Shown: positions 1 through 12,465 of the stretch, piece after piece
How the letters are laid out: each line of letters starts with the position of its first letter
Numbering within the stretch: position 1 is the stretch's first letter
NCBI GenBank assembly: GCA_038087015.1
Contig: JASBNA010000012.1
Coordinates: 248,001 to 312,000, forward strand
Source of the DNA: Cerrena zonata
Taxonomy: Eukaryota > Basidiomycota > Agaricomycetes > Polyporales > Cerrenaceae
DNA length: 64,000 nt
Direction of reading: 5' to 3'
Notes under the pieces: generated by a model
What the model was told of the DNA's origin: nothing
Databases searched by the model: none
What the model saw: the letters and a program-made list of their open reading frames with translations, nothing else
Program-made: the position numbers and the translations under genes

Positions 1-961
1 AGAACCACAATGGGTTCACAGACTCAGTGGCACAAACTCTTCGTGGAGAACGTCTAGGAGCTCGAGAGCTAAATCCTGGAGTCTCCGCCTCCGAACTCGA
101 GTATATCGAAAGCAGGATGTCTCGAGACGTCGTTGACCGACACCGCTTCGTTGGAGATTTCATGGAACTCCGCGGGGACTACTTCCCTAGGTACGATTTG
201 AAACATGATCATCCTTACTGTTCCAACTAACCTAACTCAAATAGCTTAGAAGAGATGAAAAGGGTCAATACCGAAGGAGGGACTAGTGCCTCTCTCCTGC
301 GACAAATCAAGAAAACGCGCGAACGGCATCGCGATGATTTATCACGGCTCTTCGATTTGCAAACACAGGACTATATAGAGGAGGCTATAGACCAGTACGC
401 ATCAAAAGACGATGCAATCATGATCCCAGATATCGACGTGTGTCCATCTGTTTCGACTATACGCGCCTGACCTGATTCATCTGTGTTCCGCATCCCACAG
501 AGGTTCTATTCAGCACTGCGAAAGACGGACGTGCCACTGTTGACGTCGCAAATATCTCAATTTGAAGCTCTGCGATGGAGTTATATAAAGACCTTGACAC
601 CTCTCGTTCGACAGTACAACGAGACACTGAATAAAGAGAAAGACCCCAGACTCCGACGGAACCAATTCCCTCTCAACGTTTCGGAGTTCCGCAGGATGGT
701 AGACAAGGAGATGCAATACAAGATTGCGAAGATTCTCACGCAGGATGTCGCAGGTCAGGATCGACTGTTGCAACGCTATGGCTGGTCGTTTGACAAGCTG
801 AAACCTGTGGATGATGAGTGTGCTTCGAATGTGAGTTCGGGTCTCGTGTCAACGAGCGATTCTAAAGGGTTTTCGATGATGTGTAGCCTCAGTTCAAGAT
901 AGAAGTTCAGAATATTGTTCAACAGTGGGAAATCACCCACTCTGCCCCGACCAAGCCTTGA
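1..961 (+). CDS. 3' part of an unknown gene (partial at 5' end)
   Basis: An open frame enters from the left edge and continues through three introns with consistent phase: 191-244, 438-500 and 831-892, ending at a TGA at 959-961. The joined product is about 275 residues of charged, mostly helical-looking sequence with no transmembrane segment and no motif I recognise; it ends in QWEITHSAPTKP. The introns are 54, 63 and 62 bp with good GT..AG ends and a CTAAC branch site in the first, which supports a real gene. The N-terminus lies outside the window, so family assignment is not possible from here. Confidence 0.6.
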
Positions 962-3372
962 GTTGCTAATGTTTAGTCGCGCTTTGTTCTTCGTAAGTTG
1001 AAATTCTTGTATTTGACAACAAATTGCTAACGGTATAAATTAGCAAATGTATCATAGATATATCACTCTTGCCATACCTATTTGCTTTTGACAATCCACT
1101 TCTGCCCCGTGTAGCAACACCCAGTGATCCACGTATTACTTCACCACGGATGGCCGATCTAGCGTTTTGATACATGAACTCCGCTGCCTGTTTTTGAAAC
1201 TCTTCCTTTATTCATTGCGACAACTCGTAACTCTCTTTGCATTCAAACGCTCGCACATGTCCGAGAAACGCTCAAGGTTCGTCATATCCTCTCATCAACA
1301 ATCCTTGATATATGATGGGTCTCTGGCATTGGGATCATGATTATAGACGGCGTTCAGATTGATCGTCTGATGTCAATGGCGTACCTCTCTGGCAGAGATT
1401 GGTTTCTCGATCTCGTTTGCGGCATTCAAAGTGGAGCGGACATAACGGCGTAACTCGGATGGACGATCATCCTCTAGCGAAATACAAGACAACCTATATG
1501 AAGACAGCTGTTCGCCTCCATCTGTCAGATGAACTCGTTGCATGTAAGGCTCAATCCCTGTTCGTATTCGTGTTCGCCGTCGCGTCCTGTTCAATCTTTG
1601 AATACAGGGATTGATTGAGTGATCATTAACTGTGCTTGTGCGTCAGGACCTAACGCCTAGGCCCGTCCTTTTAATATCATCTTGGCCCAGGGTACAGTTT
1701 ACAGGCGTCAAGACTAGGAAACAGGTGCTAACGCATAGCCTGATAGGAACTTTGACACCTCCGGAGGTATACATCATTGACATATGCTGCATCACCGAGC
1801 ACTTTGCTCGCAATAAGTATTGTATCCTTTATCTCCGTAAGTCCATCTAAGTATCAGTTTGTGACAAGCAGATGAATGTGAAAGGGCGACCATTACTGGA
1901 ACCATGCTAGTACTCCATCGGCGAGCTTTCCAATTTTATCGCACCCTATCTTCCTCTGGTCATCTCGGAATGACTCCGTAGCATCTTTAAGGCGCCCGAT
2001 TATCCCCTCACAGGCTTACCGTGTACCGTAGATATCCTGCAAGGTTTCAATTGTGATAGTAAAGACTGGGCTGTCTTGTCCTTGAAAATTATACAGGGAT
2101 AATATCCTGTGACCAATATTAGTGACAGCCAAGGTTCTTGCAAGTGAATGGGTTATCCGAGGACTGTAAAGACTTCCCTGCCAAGTGTCATTCATTCTTA
2201 TTTTTCTACTACTTCTCGTACTCCGATTTTCATTCTAGTCTTATCAGTCTTCATTGTCCTCCATATGGAGGGTGCAATAGAAGGCCACAACCGGCGGCCC
2301 AGTTCGAATAGGCAAGAAAACCCATCCTGATGCCGGTTCTTTGAATAGGATGCAGCGCCTCCAAAGTGTGGGGACGGTTTTATGTCGTAACCCTGCGTAA
2401 CCCGTGCCGGGACCCAATTTTCGCAGGGTCTTCCCGCTTTGAGATATTTTGGGGCGTCCTCAGACTGAGTACTCGCCTTAGGCGGTTGCTTGAACCCATT
2501 GTTAGCAAGCTTTGGGCTGAGATTGAGCTGGTATCTGCTGACCCTGCAGCCAACAATTGTTGGTGTTCCTGAGAAGGATAGTCACCGGATGGTTATCTAC
2601 CCGCTTCGAATTTTCCAAGACGAGAAAGGCGGGGCATGGCCGGGGATGTCCACGTGGCGGATACACCTATGCATGCAGAAGAAAGAAAAACGCCACCTTG
2701 GCATCGCCACTACGCGTAATGCCGCGGTGGATTCGAAACAGATCTGTGTTGTGTAGCTGTTGCCATCGTCTTGTGCAGCCTCCTACAGGGGGCGAGCTAA
2801 ATGATTCAAACATCTTCTCCATGTCTTGTTGAACATCTATGATGAACAGCAAAGGGGGTGTCATGATCTCTGAGAGACCGGCATCAGGGTGCCGCTGTTA
2901 TGTTACGGGATGGACAACTCATTGTGCCAGTCAAAACAGCTCACGGACTGACCGGCGTGTGTACATATAAGCCAGCCTTGTGGCCCATCCCAGCCGTTTC
3001 ACACTCATCTAACCGACTCCTCCCTTTTCTTTGGTTGCAATCCTGAGCATTGCTGTTTACGTTTCAACTTTCGCTAGTCTCAGCCTCCTGCATATGTTCA
3101 AGTGACAGCAGGGAGCGAATTCGGCGATTTGCGCAGTAGAACGGCATATATATATCTTCGGCCAGAGGAACCTCTGAATAGAACGACTTCCCGATACATA
3201 CGAATTCCCTACTCTGCGGCCAAGTCGGAAGCGCGGTAATCACATAGACAGCCCACCGCCTACTTAGCCTAAGGCCGCAGCTAGAGCACTCTCCTTCTCT
3301 CCATATATACAAGCTACTAGCTTCACTATCGTCCTGCTCGTCTTTCGGACTCTGCAGTCATCACCTTTTGTT
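962..3372. other. Intergenic, no gene recognised
   Basis: About 2.4 kb of unique sequence. Open frames here are under 95 codons, overlap each other on both strands and show no motif. A TATA-like run (atatatac) near 3303 lies about 70 bp upstream of the next gene and could be its promoter element. Confidence 0.5.
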
Positions 3373-4246
3373 ATGCAACAACCACCTCCATACGATTCTG
3401 TGGGACAAAACTCCGTCATGAGATCATCCGCTCGGTGGGCCAAGCCTAGCCCTATAATAGTGAGTCCTCTGTATCGAGGTACATATTTTAGCCATTCTCA
3501 TCGTTGCTCTCTGCTCTCATGCAGACATCCTCTCTCCAATACACTCCTCCTCCATCACCAGCCGACGTCCCTACTGCCGTCTCGACATTGCTTGGTCTAA
3601 CGAAGCAACTCCAGGAGGTCCTACGGTTATGGAGTGTACATCAAGCAACTGAATCGCAAGTCAGCGACGCGTACATTTTGGTTGGGCTGCAGTTCAACGC
3701 AACTGTGAATGCCTTTGCACGACACAACGTCGACATGAGGTGAGTTTTTTTTTTGTCGCCCCCATCGTTCAGCCAGCTCTCTTCAGCATCGTGGGCCCAT
3801 GGGGATGTGGCACTTGCACCGACTGAGCCGGAGTCAGGATCTCGGTTGCGCGTGCATACTTCCGACGAGTGGTCGGACCATTACTTCCATATCGAACTTC
3901 TCGAATCCTTTCCGCCCCTTGCCTAAACGGGCATACTCTATTTAGCTTCCGGACGAACGAAAGATGCTGACGGCCTTTTCCCAACAGCGACCTCTTCTCA
4001 ATACCAACAGAACTCCGGACAGTTCTCGAAACATGTCTGGGTGAAGAGCAATCTCCGCGGACTCTGGACAAATACATGCCCGAGATTCGAATGGTGCTCT
4101 ACAACCTCCTTCAGGGATTGCAGAGCAAGCAGGCTCCATATCGCAAATCAATGGAAGCCCACCACCGGGGCGCTGAGGCGGCTCGTTGGACAATGTCGCC
4201 TGTCATGGAGGAGTTCAGAAGACGGAGTGGTGGGCGATCGGGTTAA
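3373..4246 (+). CDS. Unknown small protein, 186 aa, three exons
   Basis: Exons 3373-3459, 3525-3739 and 3988-4246 give a 186-residue product. It has a proline-rich start (MQQPPPYDS), a second proline-rich patch (YTPPPSPAD), then a helical domain, and it ends at TAA 4244-4246. The first intron is 65 bp; the second is 248 bp, long for this genome, so a skipped or alternative internal exon is possible. Reading phase is exact across both joins and the helical part (LVGLQFNATVNAFARHNVD followed by LFSIPTELRTVLETCLGEE) is compositionally convincing. I do not recognise the family. No signal peptide or membrane span is visible. Confidence 0.6.
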
Positions 4247-6618
4247 ACCACGTGTGGCGTATCTATGAGCCAAGACGCCTGATTGATCTACAACTCGACA
4301 TCGACCTCACTCGATAACCACTTGCCACCTGTTCTCTCATTGGACACGTCAATATTCGTACCATATTGGTCTCCCTAGGTCTCCCAGCGGTGCTGCATGG
4401 GGCTGGACGCGACAGGAAGCGCTCGGAGGAGAGGATGTGATGATATGATGTTTTGGAAGTCTACCGCAAGGCGGTTGACTCATGCTTTTCGACGACCCAG
4501 ACCGCTAGTATCGGTGCATATCTATAACCAGGACTTTCCATCGAGGTTCTTTTGCATTTACTAATTATCACTTATCTTAGGTACTTGTAAGCATAACGTA
4601 GTAGGGGATGAATGAGTAATCTGTATTTTTATAACTTTTAGCGTATCCATATCATTTGTATATTAGAAATACATGCCACATGTTTGTTAACCTAATCGTC
4701 GTTGTGATACTTGGAAGGTACCTGTCAGTGTAAAAGCACAAGGGAAAATATCGATGTGTGCTTGAACGCACATGTGCAGATCATCAAGGATATGACACCT
4801 CTAGGCAGTCTATCGTAATTTTATCAGTACTACTGATCCATCGGTCTCTAAATTGAAGTAAATCTTTACAAAGACATAACCGGACACGGATCGACCGAAA
4901 CTGCCACAATCCGACGTTAAAGTTCTGATTGGACAGCCCATCTTTGTTCCAATTAAACCGAGTGTTGACGCTACACAGAACCTACGCATATCCTGCACAA
5001 CACCTGTACTGCATCAGTCGATCTTTGCACTGCAAGCCATTTGACGTATCAGTGATTGGATGGTGCTTCTATTATCTGTGGAGTCGTTGACATTCGTTCA
5101 TATGAAAGACCGATACTTGGACCGTTATGCCCACACTTCCACGGATGCAGAGTCGACCCTGCATAGAAGCTATCGTCTTCTTTTCTTGAGGTCTGTAAAT
5201 GGGAATAGTCCTTGTCTGATTTCCACGTCATCTGAGTATACCATCAGGTGTGATTGAACTCGTTTTCAACGGATCGAGGTATCATATAGGACCCAGGACT
5301 ATACGCGATGGTAGTCACTACAAAAACGCAGGATTTTATCAGTCATATTTAGATTACAAGGAAATATTTCGACAACCGACGGACTGTTCCTTGTCGATCA
5401 ATATGATTAAATGACCACTTCGAATAGTTCGTAGTGCTCGGTCCCGAGCATTGCTGTTCAACTGCAAGGATTGAGGAAGATGATCAAATATCAATGGTGT
5501 CACTTCAAGTTTCCGTACGTCACGAATCTACCCCATGATCAAAAGGCGTAAGACCTTACAGTCCATAAGGTTCTGAGCCGGAGGACAGGCCTCAAATACG
5601 GCTGAAACATATGATCAGCCATGTACACGACATTGAACCGAACGATAAACCTACCTACGTCAAGACAGTGACTTGAATTCCGAAGTCAGAAGGCAGCCAC
5701 TGGCACTGCCAGCAGTGATCTGTAGCACAGGAACAGAGTTGAGTATCGTATACTGTCTTGCCTGTCATTGGATTTGGCTTTGAAAGATACTAAGTGCACT
5801 CATTGCAAGACTCATCTTCAAGATGTAGGTATACCGCCGTCGAAAGCTTGAACCCCGGGCCTGTATTAGAAGATGGAAAGTCAAGGTCCGATACACAAGG
5901 AGTAAGACTCACCCATCATGCATCATGCATCAATTCTCCTTCGACATATACTTTGAAAGTCCTGTATATTGCGCATGCCAGTTACAAACAGGTTGAAGGG
6001 ATACAGTAGAGCAACAGCCTAAAGGTGGTCGTGGCTCGGAAGTCGGACCGGACCCCGACGTCATCATGATCAAGGCCGCGAGTCAGCACCGATTCTTTTG
6101 GCAACTACTTGACCTACCACCACAATGTGTATTCGTACGACCAGACATTGTAATATTGACAATAGGAAGAATAGTCAATATCTGACTTGTCATATCAGAA
6201 GGGAGGCATGTACCAAGTTCACTACTACTCAACGACTTACCGTTTTCGCTAAATAACCTAGTTTAACGTCAGGTAGCGATGAATACTTCATTGAGTGTTG
6301 ACAATACAATTCCATAGACTTACCGTCATGCCTGACGTGCCGTAAACCTCTCAAGGCAAAATAGTAGACCAAAGATATGGTATGTATTCCTGGCAGCGGA
6401 TGAATTGTTTTCATGACTTGGTGTCCGGCCCGTTGTTGATGTTGATAACACCTTATCGTGTTTTCGAATGTTCTTCAATGAGCCCGATAATGCTCTTCAG
6501 CACCATATAATAAGCCATCGGTAGAAATAATGATTTGGCACTGTCATCTTGACGTTTGTTCAAGAACCACTCCGTCCCGAAAGACCCTCGATTGGTCGTT
6601 GAACATCCACTCTACGAG
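4247..6618. other. Intergenic, no gene recognised
   Basis: About 2.4 kb with only short overlapping open frames on both strands. No repeat family, tRNA or conserved motif was seen. The last few hundred bases presumably hold the promoter of the M20 peptidase gene. Confidence 0.5.
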
Positions 6619-9114
6619 ATGGCACACATAGCTACTAGAACCGGGGACTTAGAGAAAGATCCTAGAATCGGATTTCAAAATACCACACCTGGATCCTCTC
6701 GCAAATCCAAATCCAGTCGTTTTGCGCATCTAACAGCTTTCTGTGCTGCTATCTTCCTTACAGCCATCACTGTTCAAAAGCTTTGGGCCTTCGTAGATGT
6801 CTCAAACTTCAAAACCCCAATTTCCAAGGTGGCTGTCTGCCCGAGCGCAACACCCATTACACCTGTCACGCATAGTAGTCTGCTACAAGATTTAGAAGCT
6901 GAGTATGCTACAGAAGAATTCCAGACGCATGTATACGCTACATTAAGTGGTGCCGTTCAAATCCCGTAAGTTTCACGTCTATTGAACATACTATTATATT
7001 GACATCCGAACTAGTACGGAAATGTTCGATGACATCGGAGAACCTGGTCAAGACCCCCGCTGGGATGTGTTCGCTGACTTCCATTCATATATAGACTCTC
7101 GCTTCCCACTTATGTGCGTTCCAAACAGACTATATGAGTGGAATTGTTCTTCTAACTTTGTTTTTAGACATAAGAACTTACGTAGAACGAAAGTTAAGAC
7201 GTATGGCCTAGTATATCAATGGCAAGGCTCTAATACAGATATTAAACCTATTTTGTTTACGGCTCACCAAGGTCTGTCTTGTCTTCGAACACTGAGTAAC
7301 CAGGACAGGACAGCATCATAACCGCTTACTCTTTTAGATGTTGTTCCCGTTGAACCAAGTACCGTACAAGACTGGATAAATCCTCCTTACTCCGGTTACT
7401 GGGATGGTAAGCTGTCAGCGACTAGAACTCTTGTTTTTTTTGCTCATGCGTAACTTAGGTAAATGGATCTGGGGAAGAGGAAGCTGCGACGATAAAGTGG
7501 ACCTTATGGGCTCCTTGTAGGTTTCATTCTTGTCTACTCTCATTCTATTTGATTCTAATCCTAAACTTGATTAACTTCAGAACGACCATCGAAAAGCTTC
7601 TTGAGAAAGGCTTTAAACCCCAACGTACTATAGTGCTTGCTTTCGGTATTGATGAAGAGCGTGGTGGGAATGTGGTGTGTTATTTTTTTGTACAGTTTCT
7701 CGAGTTCGTGATCACTGATCACTCTCGTGTAGGGAGCCAAATCAATCAGAGACTATCTACTTGCTACCTTTGGAGAAAATGGTTTCGCTATGCTCATTGA
7801 CGAAGGAGGTATTACATACTTCGACACTCATCATAGTTTTTGGCCTGTAGAACTCACCTTTCCGTTCAGGTAACATGGAAGCTACCTCTGATGGTATGTT
7901 GGCAAGTCCAGGTGTTGCCGAGAAAGGATATTTCGATCTTCGCATGTCCGTTTCGGCCGATGGTGGACACTCCAGTGTTCCACCAAAACACACAGTGAGT
8001 AGTTACGATTACAGACTCTGTATAAATCAACTCAACGTTAATTTCCATACAGAGCATTGGTATTCTCGCTGCTTTGATTGCGCAGCTCGAAGCGAATCCA
8101 CATACCCCTCATATATTTAGACACCAAGCCTTTTACACCACTCTTCAATGCCAGGCACTTATTGACACCAACATGGACGACGAGCTTCGTACCCTGATTA
8201 GTAAATCACAGCACAGTGACAAGGCCTTGGTTGATCTAGAGAAGAAGTTGTTTGCGATAGATGGGATGGCAGAAGCGTTATCGAAGACCACTCAAGCAGT
8301 CGATATCATTCATGGTGGTGTAAAGTCAAACGCACTTCCAGAAAATGCATTCGCCATTGTCAACCATAGAATTGCCCAACATAGGTAAGTACTTCGAGCA
8401 GTGTATCTGGGAGGATTGTTTACCGGTTGGGCTATAGCTCTGTATCTGCTGTCAAAACACACCTCGCGGAAATTCTGTCGCCCCTGGCGGAGAAGTTCAA
8501 CCTGACTTTCGACGCCTTTGGAGATGGTTTGAATGCTACAAGCGGCGTACCATCATCTGGACTTCTGCGTCTCGCAGAGGCTTGGGATTCCGCTTTAGAG
8601 CCCGCTCCTGTTACCCCATGGATTGACAATCCCGCGTTTGACTTCGTCGCTGGTACCATACAAACAGTCGCCAGGACGTCTAAAAGATGGAATAACACCA
8701 ATTTGCCTGTTGCTGTCGCTCCAGGGATTATGTCTGGTATGTTGTCTCTTTCACTTGGAAATCATTCCACTCAGCTTATCGTCGTGCAATTTAGGCAACA
8801 CTGGTAAGGCTATATCACTAACGCGATTTCAACCCACATAACTAAACTCCCGGTTATTCAGATACCAAACATTACTGGAAGCTGACCAAAAACATCTTCC
8901 GTTATCGACATGTTAGTCGCTTTGATAAATACAATGGTGCTCACACAGTCAATGAAGGTACGTCTTCTATCTACTCAGCGAATATGCTGGAACGTAAGTA
9001 TTAACACTCATCACTTTTGAAAAAATAGCAATTTTGGCGGAAGCTTTTATTGATCTCATTCGCTTCTTTACGTTCACCATTCTGAACGCGGATGAGACTA
9101 CTTTGTTGGCCTAA
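6619..9114 (+). CDS. M20 metallopeptidase, carboxypeptidase S-like (copy A)
   Basis: Thirteen exons give 597 residues: 6619-6965, 7015-7113, 7168-7271, 7338-7406, 7459-7516, 7581-7674, 7733-7808, 7870-7994, 8053-8384, 8438-8736, 8795-8803, 8862-8957, 9029-9114. The start is the ATG at 6619; the frame is open further upstream but without an ATG. A short cytosolic tail precedes a signal anchor (HLTAFCAAIFLTAITVQKLW), as in yeast Cps1, a vacuolar Gly-Xaa carboxypeptidase. M20 metal and catalytic motifs are present: FTAHQDVVPV (His and Asp), RGSCDDK (bridging Asp), GIDEERGG (catalytic Glu), LIDEGG (Asp) and late GAHTVNE (His). It should release C-terminal residues from peptides in the vacuole. 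One exon is only 9 nt. A close paralogue lies at 60060-62491. Confidence 0.9.
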
Positions 9115-9310
9115 GGGAAAATCCTTCGTATGTAAGTAGCACTCGAAAGTGTTATATTTGTACAAGACCTATAGTATACATCATTGTTATATCTTCTTTC
9201 TTGTTAAGGTGGACTCGGGACCAATGTACTCGCTTCATATCATGAGACAGCTATTTTACAGAAATGAGAAAAATTGTTGTTGTAGAGAAACCATACATAC
9301 AATAGTGATT

Positions 9311-10879
9311 TCAGTTCTTTGAAGGACGAATAGCTTGTTGAGCGGGCCACTTGTCGAAATTCCCGGAACTCTTGTACAGGAAGTTGTAGTCAGCGACCGT
9401 ACCCTGTTATGGAGAGTATTGTGAATTCTTGCTCCCGGATGTATGAGAAAATCAGAAAGCCAAGCTTACAAAAAAGGAGCTAGGGAAGCCAACTTCGAAA
9501 GGAAGAATGCTCTCGAGGTATTGGATATGCTCTGTGGTTAGTGCGATATCGAGGGCCTCGATGTTCTGGTGCAAATGCTCGACTTTACGACCACCGATGA
9601 TAGGGAAGACGTATGGCGTCTTCTGCATCACGTAGGCAATAGCGACTGGGAACGGTAAGCTCATACTACGGGCCGTCGGACAACGGATTTGAGTACTCAC
9701 CCGAAGTCACATTCTTGGCACCGACTTCACCGGCAACTTTCTCAAGAGCTGCAACTATCTTTCGTTCATTCTCATTCCGTTCCCAGTCGGGACCGAATAC
9801 CATACGGCCTACGATGAGACGAAAATGACAATTGATATACAAACTCCATTCAAAAGCAACATAAAATACGTACCTTTCTCGCCAGTCTCACGTCTTTTTT
9901 GTTCTTCAGCGTCAGAACGTATTTTACCTGCAGCCAGAACATTAAATGGAGCGATAGCCATTCCTATCACCAAAATATCAGACTCGTGATTGGCTTTAAA
10001 TACCCATTGAATATATACTAACCTTCCTCTCTTGCCATGGGTATGATCTCCCGCTCAAGATCCCGAAGAATGAGGCTCCAAGCTCCTTGATAGATAACGA
10101 ATGGAGTCTTTCCAGTAAGCCTTGCGTAAGTGTTTGCTTTAGACACAACCCAAGCCGGAGTATCCGAGACACCCTATTATATTCGAATGATGAGCTCCCT
10201 GTGCAGATGAGAAATAATCAGTATTTACCAAGTAGAGTACCTTTCCTTGAGTAACAAGGTTGTGCAGCGCATTCATAACTTCCTCGATAGAGGTAGTGTA
10301 GTCCCACCAGTGAACGTAGAGAATATCAATGTAGTCGGTGCGGAGTTTCTTGAGCGACGCTTCAACGGAGACATGCATCGACTTGGAATTGTTGCCGACG
10401 TAGTTGGCCTTGATGTTGATACTTGCATTATCGCGCTTGTAGCCTGTTGTATACTGTGCTATTCTGTGAGCTCCGTCCGCTGTGAACATATGAGAGGAGC
10501 ATTTACCTTTGTCGCGAGGACGATTTGATCTCGAATGTTGCGTGTCTCCATCCATTCCCCCAAGAATTGTTCAGAGGTCTCATCTTGGCTGGGGGTGTCG
10601 TTGTACGCGTCAATCAGTGTCGGAGTGAAGAAGTGAACAACGATTGTCTTACTAGTTATTGGCGGTATCAATAAAATTGCCCCCGGCCGCGTAGAAAGCA
10701 TCGAGAAGCTTGAAGCTAGATTCCTTGTCCATGGACCCCATTCCAAACTTGGCCCACTTGTCACCGATGCTCGCGGCACCGAGACAGAGAGGGGAAACGT
10801 GGAGACCGGCCTTGGGTGCGAGTTGACGGTAGCGTCCAAGGCTAGTAGGGGGAGGTGCGGCAGGTGCTAAGATACTCAT
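9311..10879 (-). CDS. Aldo/keto reductase, aryl-alcohol dehydrogenase type (copy 1)
   Basis: Eight exons on the minus strand: 10879-10653, 10588-10507, 10453-10229, 10173-10023, 9963-9874, 9808-9701, 9645-9470 and 9403-9311. They encode 383 residues. The AKR tetrad is visible: Asp and Tyr in FIDTANNY, Lys in VLATKY, His in YVHWWDY. The sequence resembles fungal aryl-alcohol dehydrogenase / norsolorinic acid reductase-like enzymes (NADPH-dependent aldehyde/ketone reduction in the cytosol). An upstream in-frame ATG at 11008 would add 43 residues, but the paralogue supports the start at 10879 (MSILAP). It is convergent with the M20 gene; the stops are under 200 bp apart. Exon lengths match the copy at 23772-25351 exactly. 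The substrate is unknown. Confidence 0.88.
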
Positions 10880-12465
10880 TGTCCTAAGCCTTCTAGATAT
10901 TGAGGGAGGGATATCGGTTGCAGGGGAGACTAAGGGCTGGCTGGTGCTATTCTGCAAGGCTTCGAACTCCACGATATTTATATGTTTTCGTGGGGAGCCT
11001 TGTGTCACGATGCATAACCTGGTTTAGCGTAGGTTGGGGTAAGTTTACCCGTTTCTTGTGAGCGTGAGTATAAAAATTGATCGGCATTAAGAGTGGGGTA
11101 CTACGGCGCAATATGTCAAAATTGCAACCGTGGCATTCTCGTTACTTGAGTTCATAAGGCTATATCGCTCATGGGCGAAGCAGACTCTTTGTTCTATACC
11201 TGTCGACATTTGTGAAAGACGGATGGAAACAAAAGGTGGATTACTTGAAATACCAGCTTGAGACGGTCACAGACGGTCGCTCACCTACTAGTAGCAAATA
11301 AATAATACCGTTGGTTTAGTTCGCAGTGATCGACGAGTGATCGATCGAACATCACCACCACTGCCAGTTGGTGTGCCGGCGGGTACACTACTACGTACAC
11401 TGTATAGTGACGCAAGTCTCGGCCAAACGACTATGAAATATGCACCCTTGGGCACACAATTCAATTTTTTCCCTCAGGTGGACATGATATATCCCGATTC
11501 CGCGGGACTCGGAAATAGAGTACTTACGGTGGAGCGGAAACAGAGACCACTGGTCTCGGCGAACCTGAAAGTTGATTTGAAATGGTCGGGAGGATGCGAT
11601 ATCGATGAGTATTCAAATTATTCTTCACTTCCTTGCATCTAACATATGCTCGAAATGCTGGATACGTTCAGAAATGATACCATGGTGACGACTCAAGCTA
11701 CAACAGGCAACAGTCTATGAGTCTGATGACTAGCCTAGTCATCAAACTCATCCATTTTAGGCAATGACAGCAGTCCTTTCGTTGTCTATATCTGTTTTCC
11801 TTGTCTGCTATCACTCAATGGTGTGTGACTAGTGCAAAGGACAGCTCCAAGTTGACTCTGCAGTCACTCAACATTCCGGAAAACGTAATTTGACGACATC
11901 TAGGCAGTAATCGTCTAGTCTCCATGACACCTCGTCTATGGTCATTACATTTGCTATTGCAGCGCATTGGAGTGCGAGCTAGTGACTTTACGTGCTATTA
12001 ACACCACCCAACGCGTCAACCACGAGGAAGTGTCGTGTATGTTCCCAATCTCGCGTCCCAGATCAATCTTTCCCCTTTTATCCAGGCGTGCATCATCCTG
12101 ACTCGAACATCGGTTGTATATGACAATCTCTATTTGTTCTAATGTAGAAATATGACTACCTTCGGATTGACCGTCGAGCTTGCTGTACTTTTTCGACCAC
12201 CAAGGATGGCCTTGTGACAGCTACAAGTATCATCCGGTTGGTGCAGCCGGGTGGGTCGTGCATGACTTGTGACATATCCGGGTGCGGCAAAATTTGTGCT
12301 TCGAAATCGGGTAAAATCCGAGTCAGAGGGAAAATATCCAGAAGGTGCACTATCGAAAAAGTACAGTACGTCCTCGTCCTCGCTGTGATATAGAAAGCAG
12401 AATACAGATAAAGACACCAATTCCCTTCTCTAGTAAGATTATCTTTACTCCCACTTCTTGCGACT
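10880..12465. other. Intergenic, no gene recognised
   Basis: About 1.6 kb between divergent genes. The longest open frame (11337-11642, plus strand, 101 codons) has no motif and no credible context. The ends presumably contain the promoters of the aldo/keto reductase and the first 2OG oxygenase gene. Confidence 0.5.

Noticed and set aside
3769..4193. Overlapping minus-strand frames opposite the small gene at 3.4-4.2 kb
   Set aside because: Antisense to a well-phased plus-strand exon; no independent evidence.
6556..6618. Upstream extension of the first M20 gene
   Set aside because: The extension contains no ATG in frame; the first ATG is at 6619 and gives a tail and anchor comparable to the paralogue.
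11337..11642. 101-codon plus-strand frame
   Set aside because: No recognisable motif and no spliced extension; treated as chance.
12139..12420. Minus-strand frame upstream of the first oxygenase gene
   Set aside because: No motif, and it lies where the promoter of the plus-strand gene is expected.
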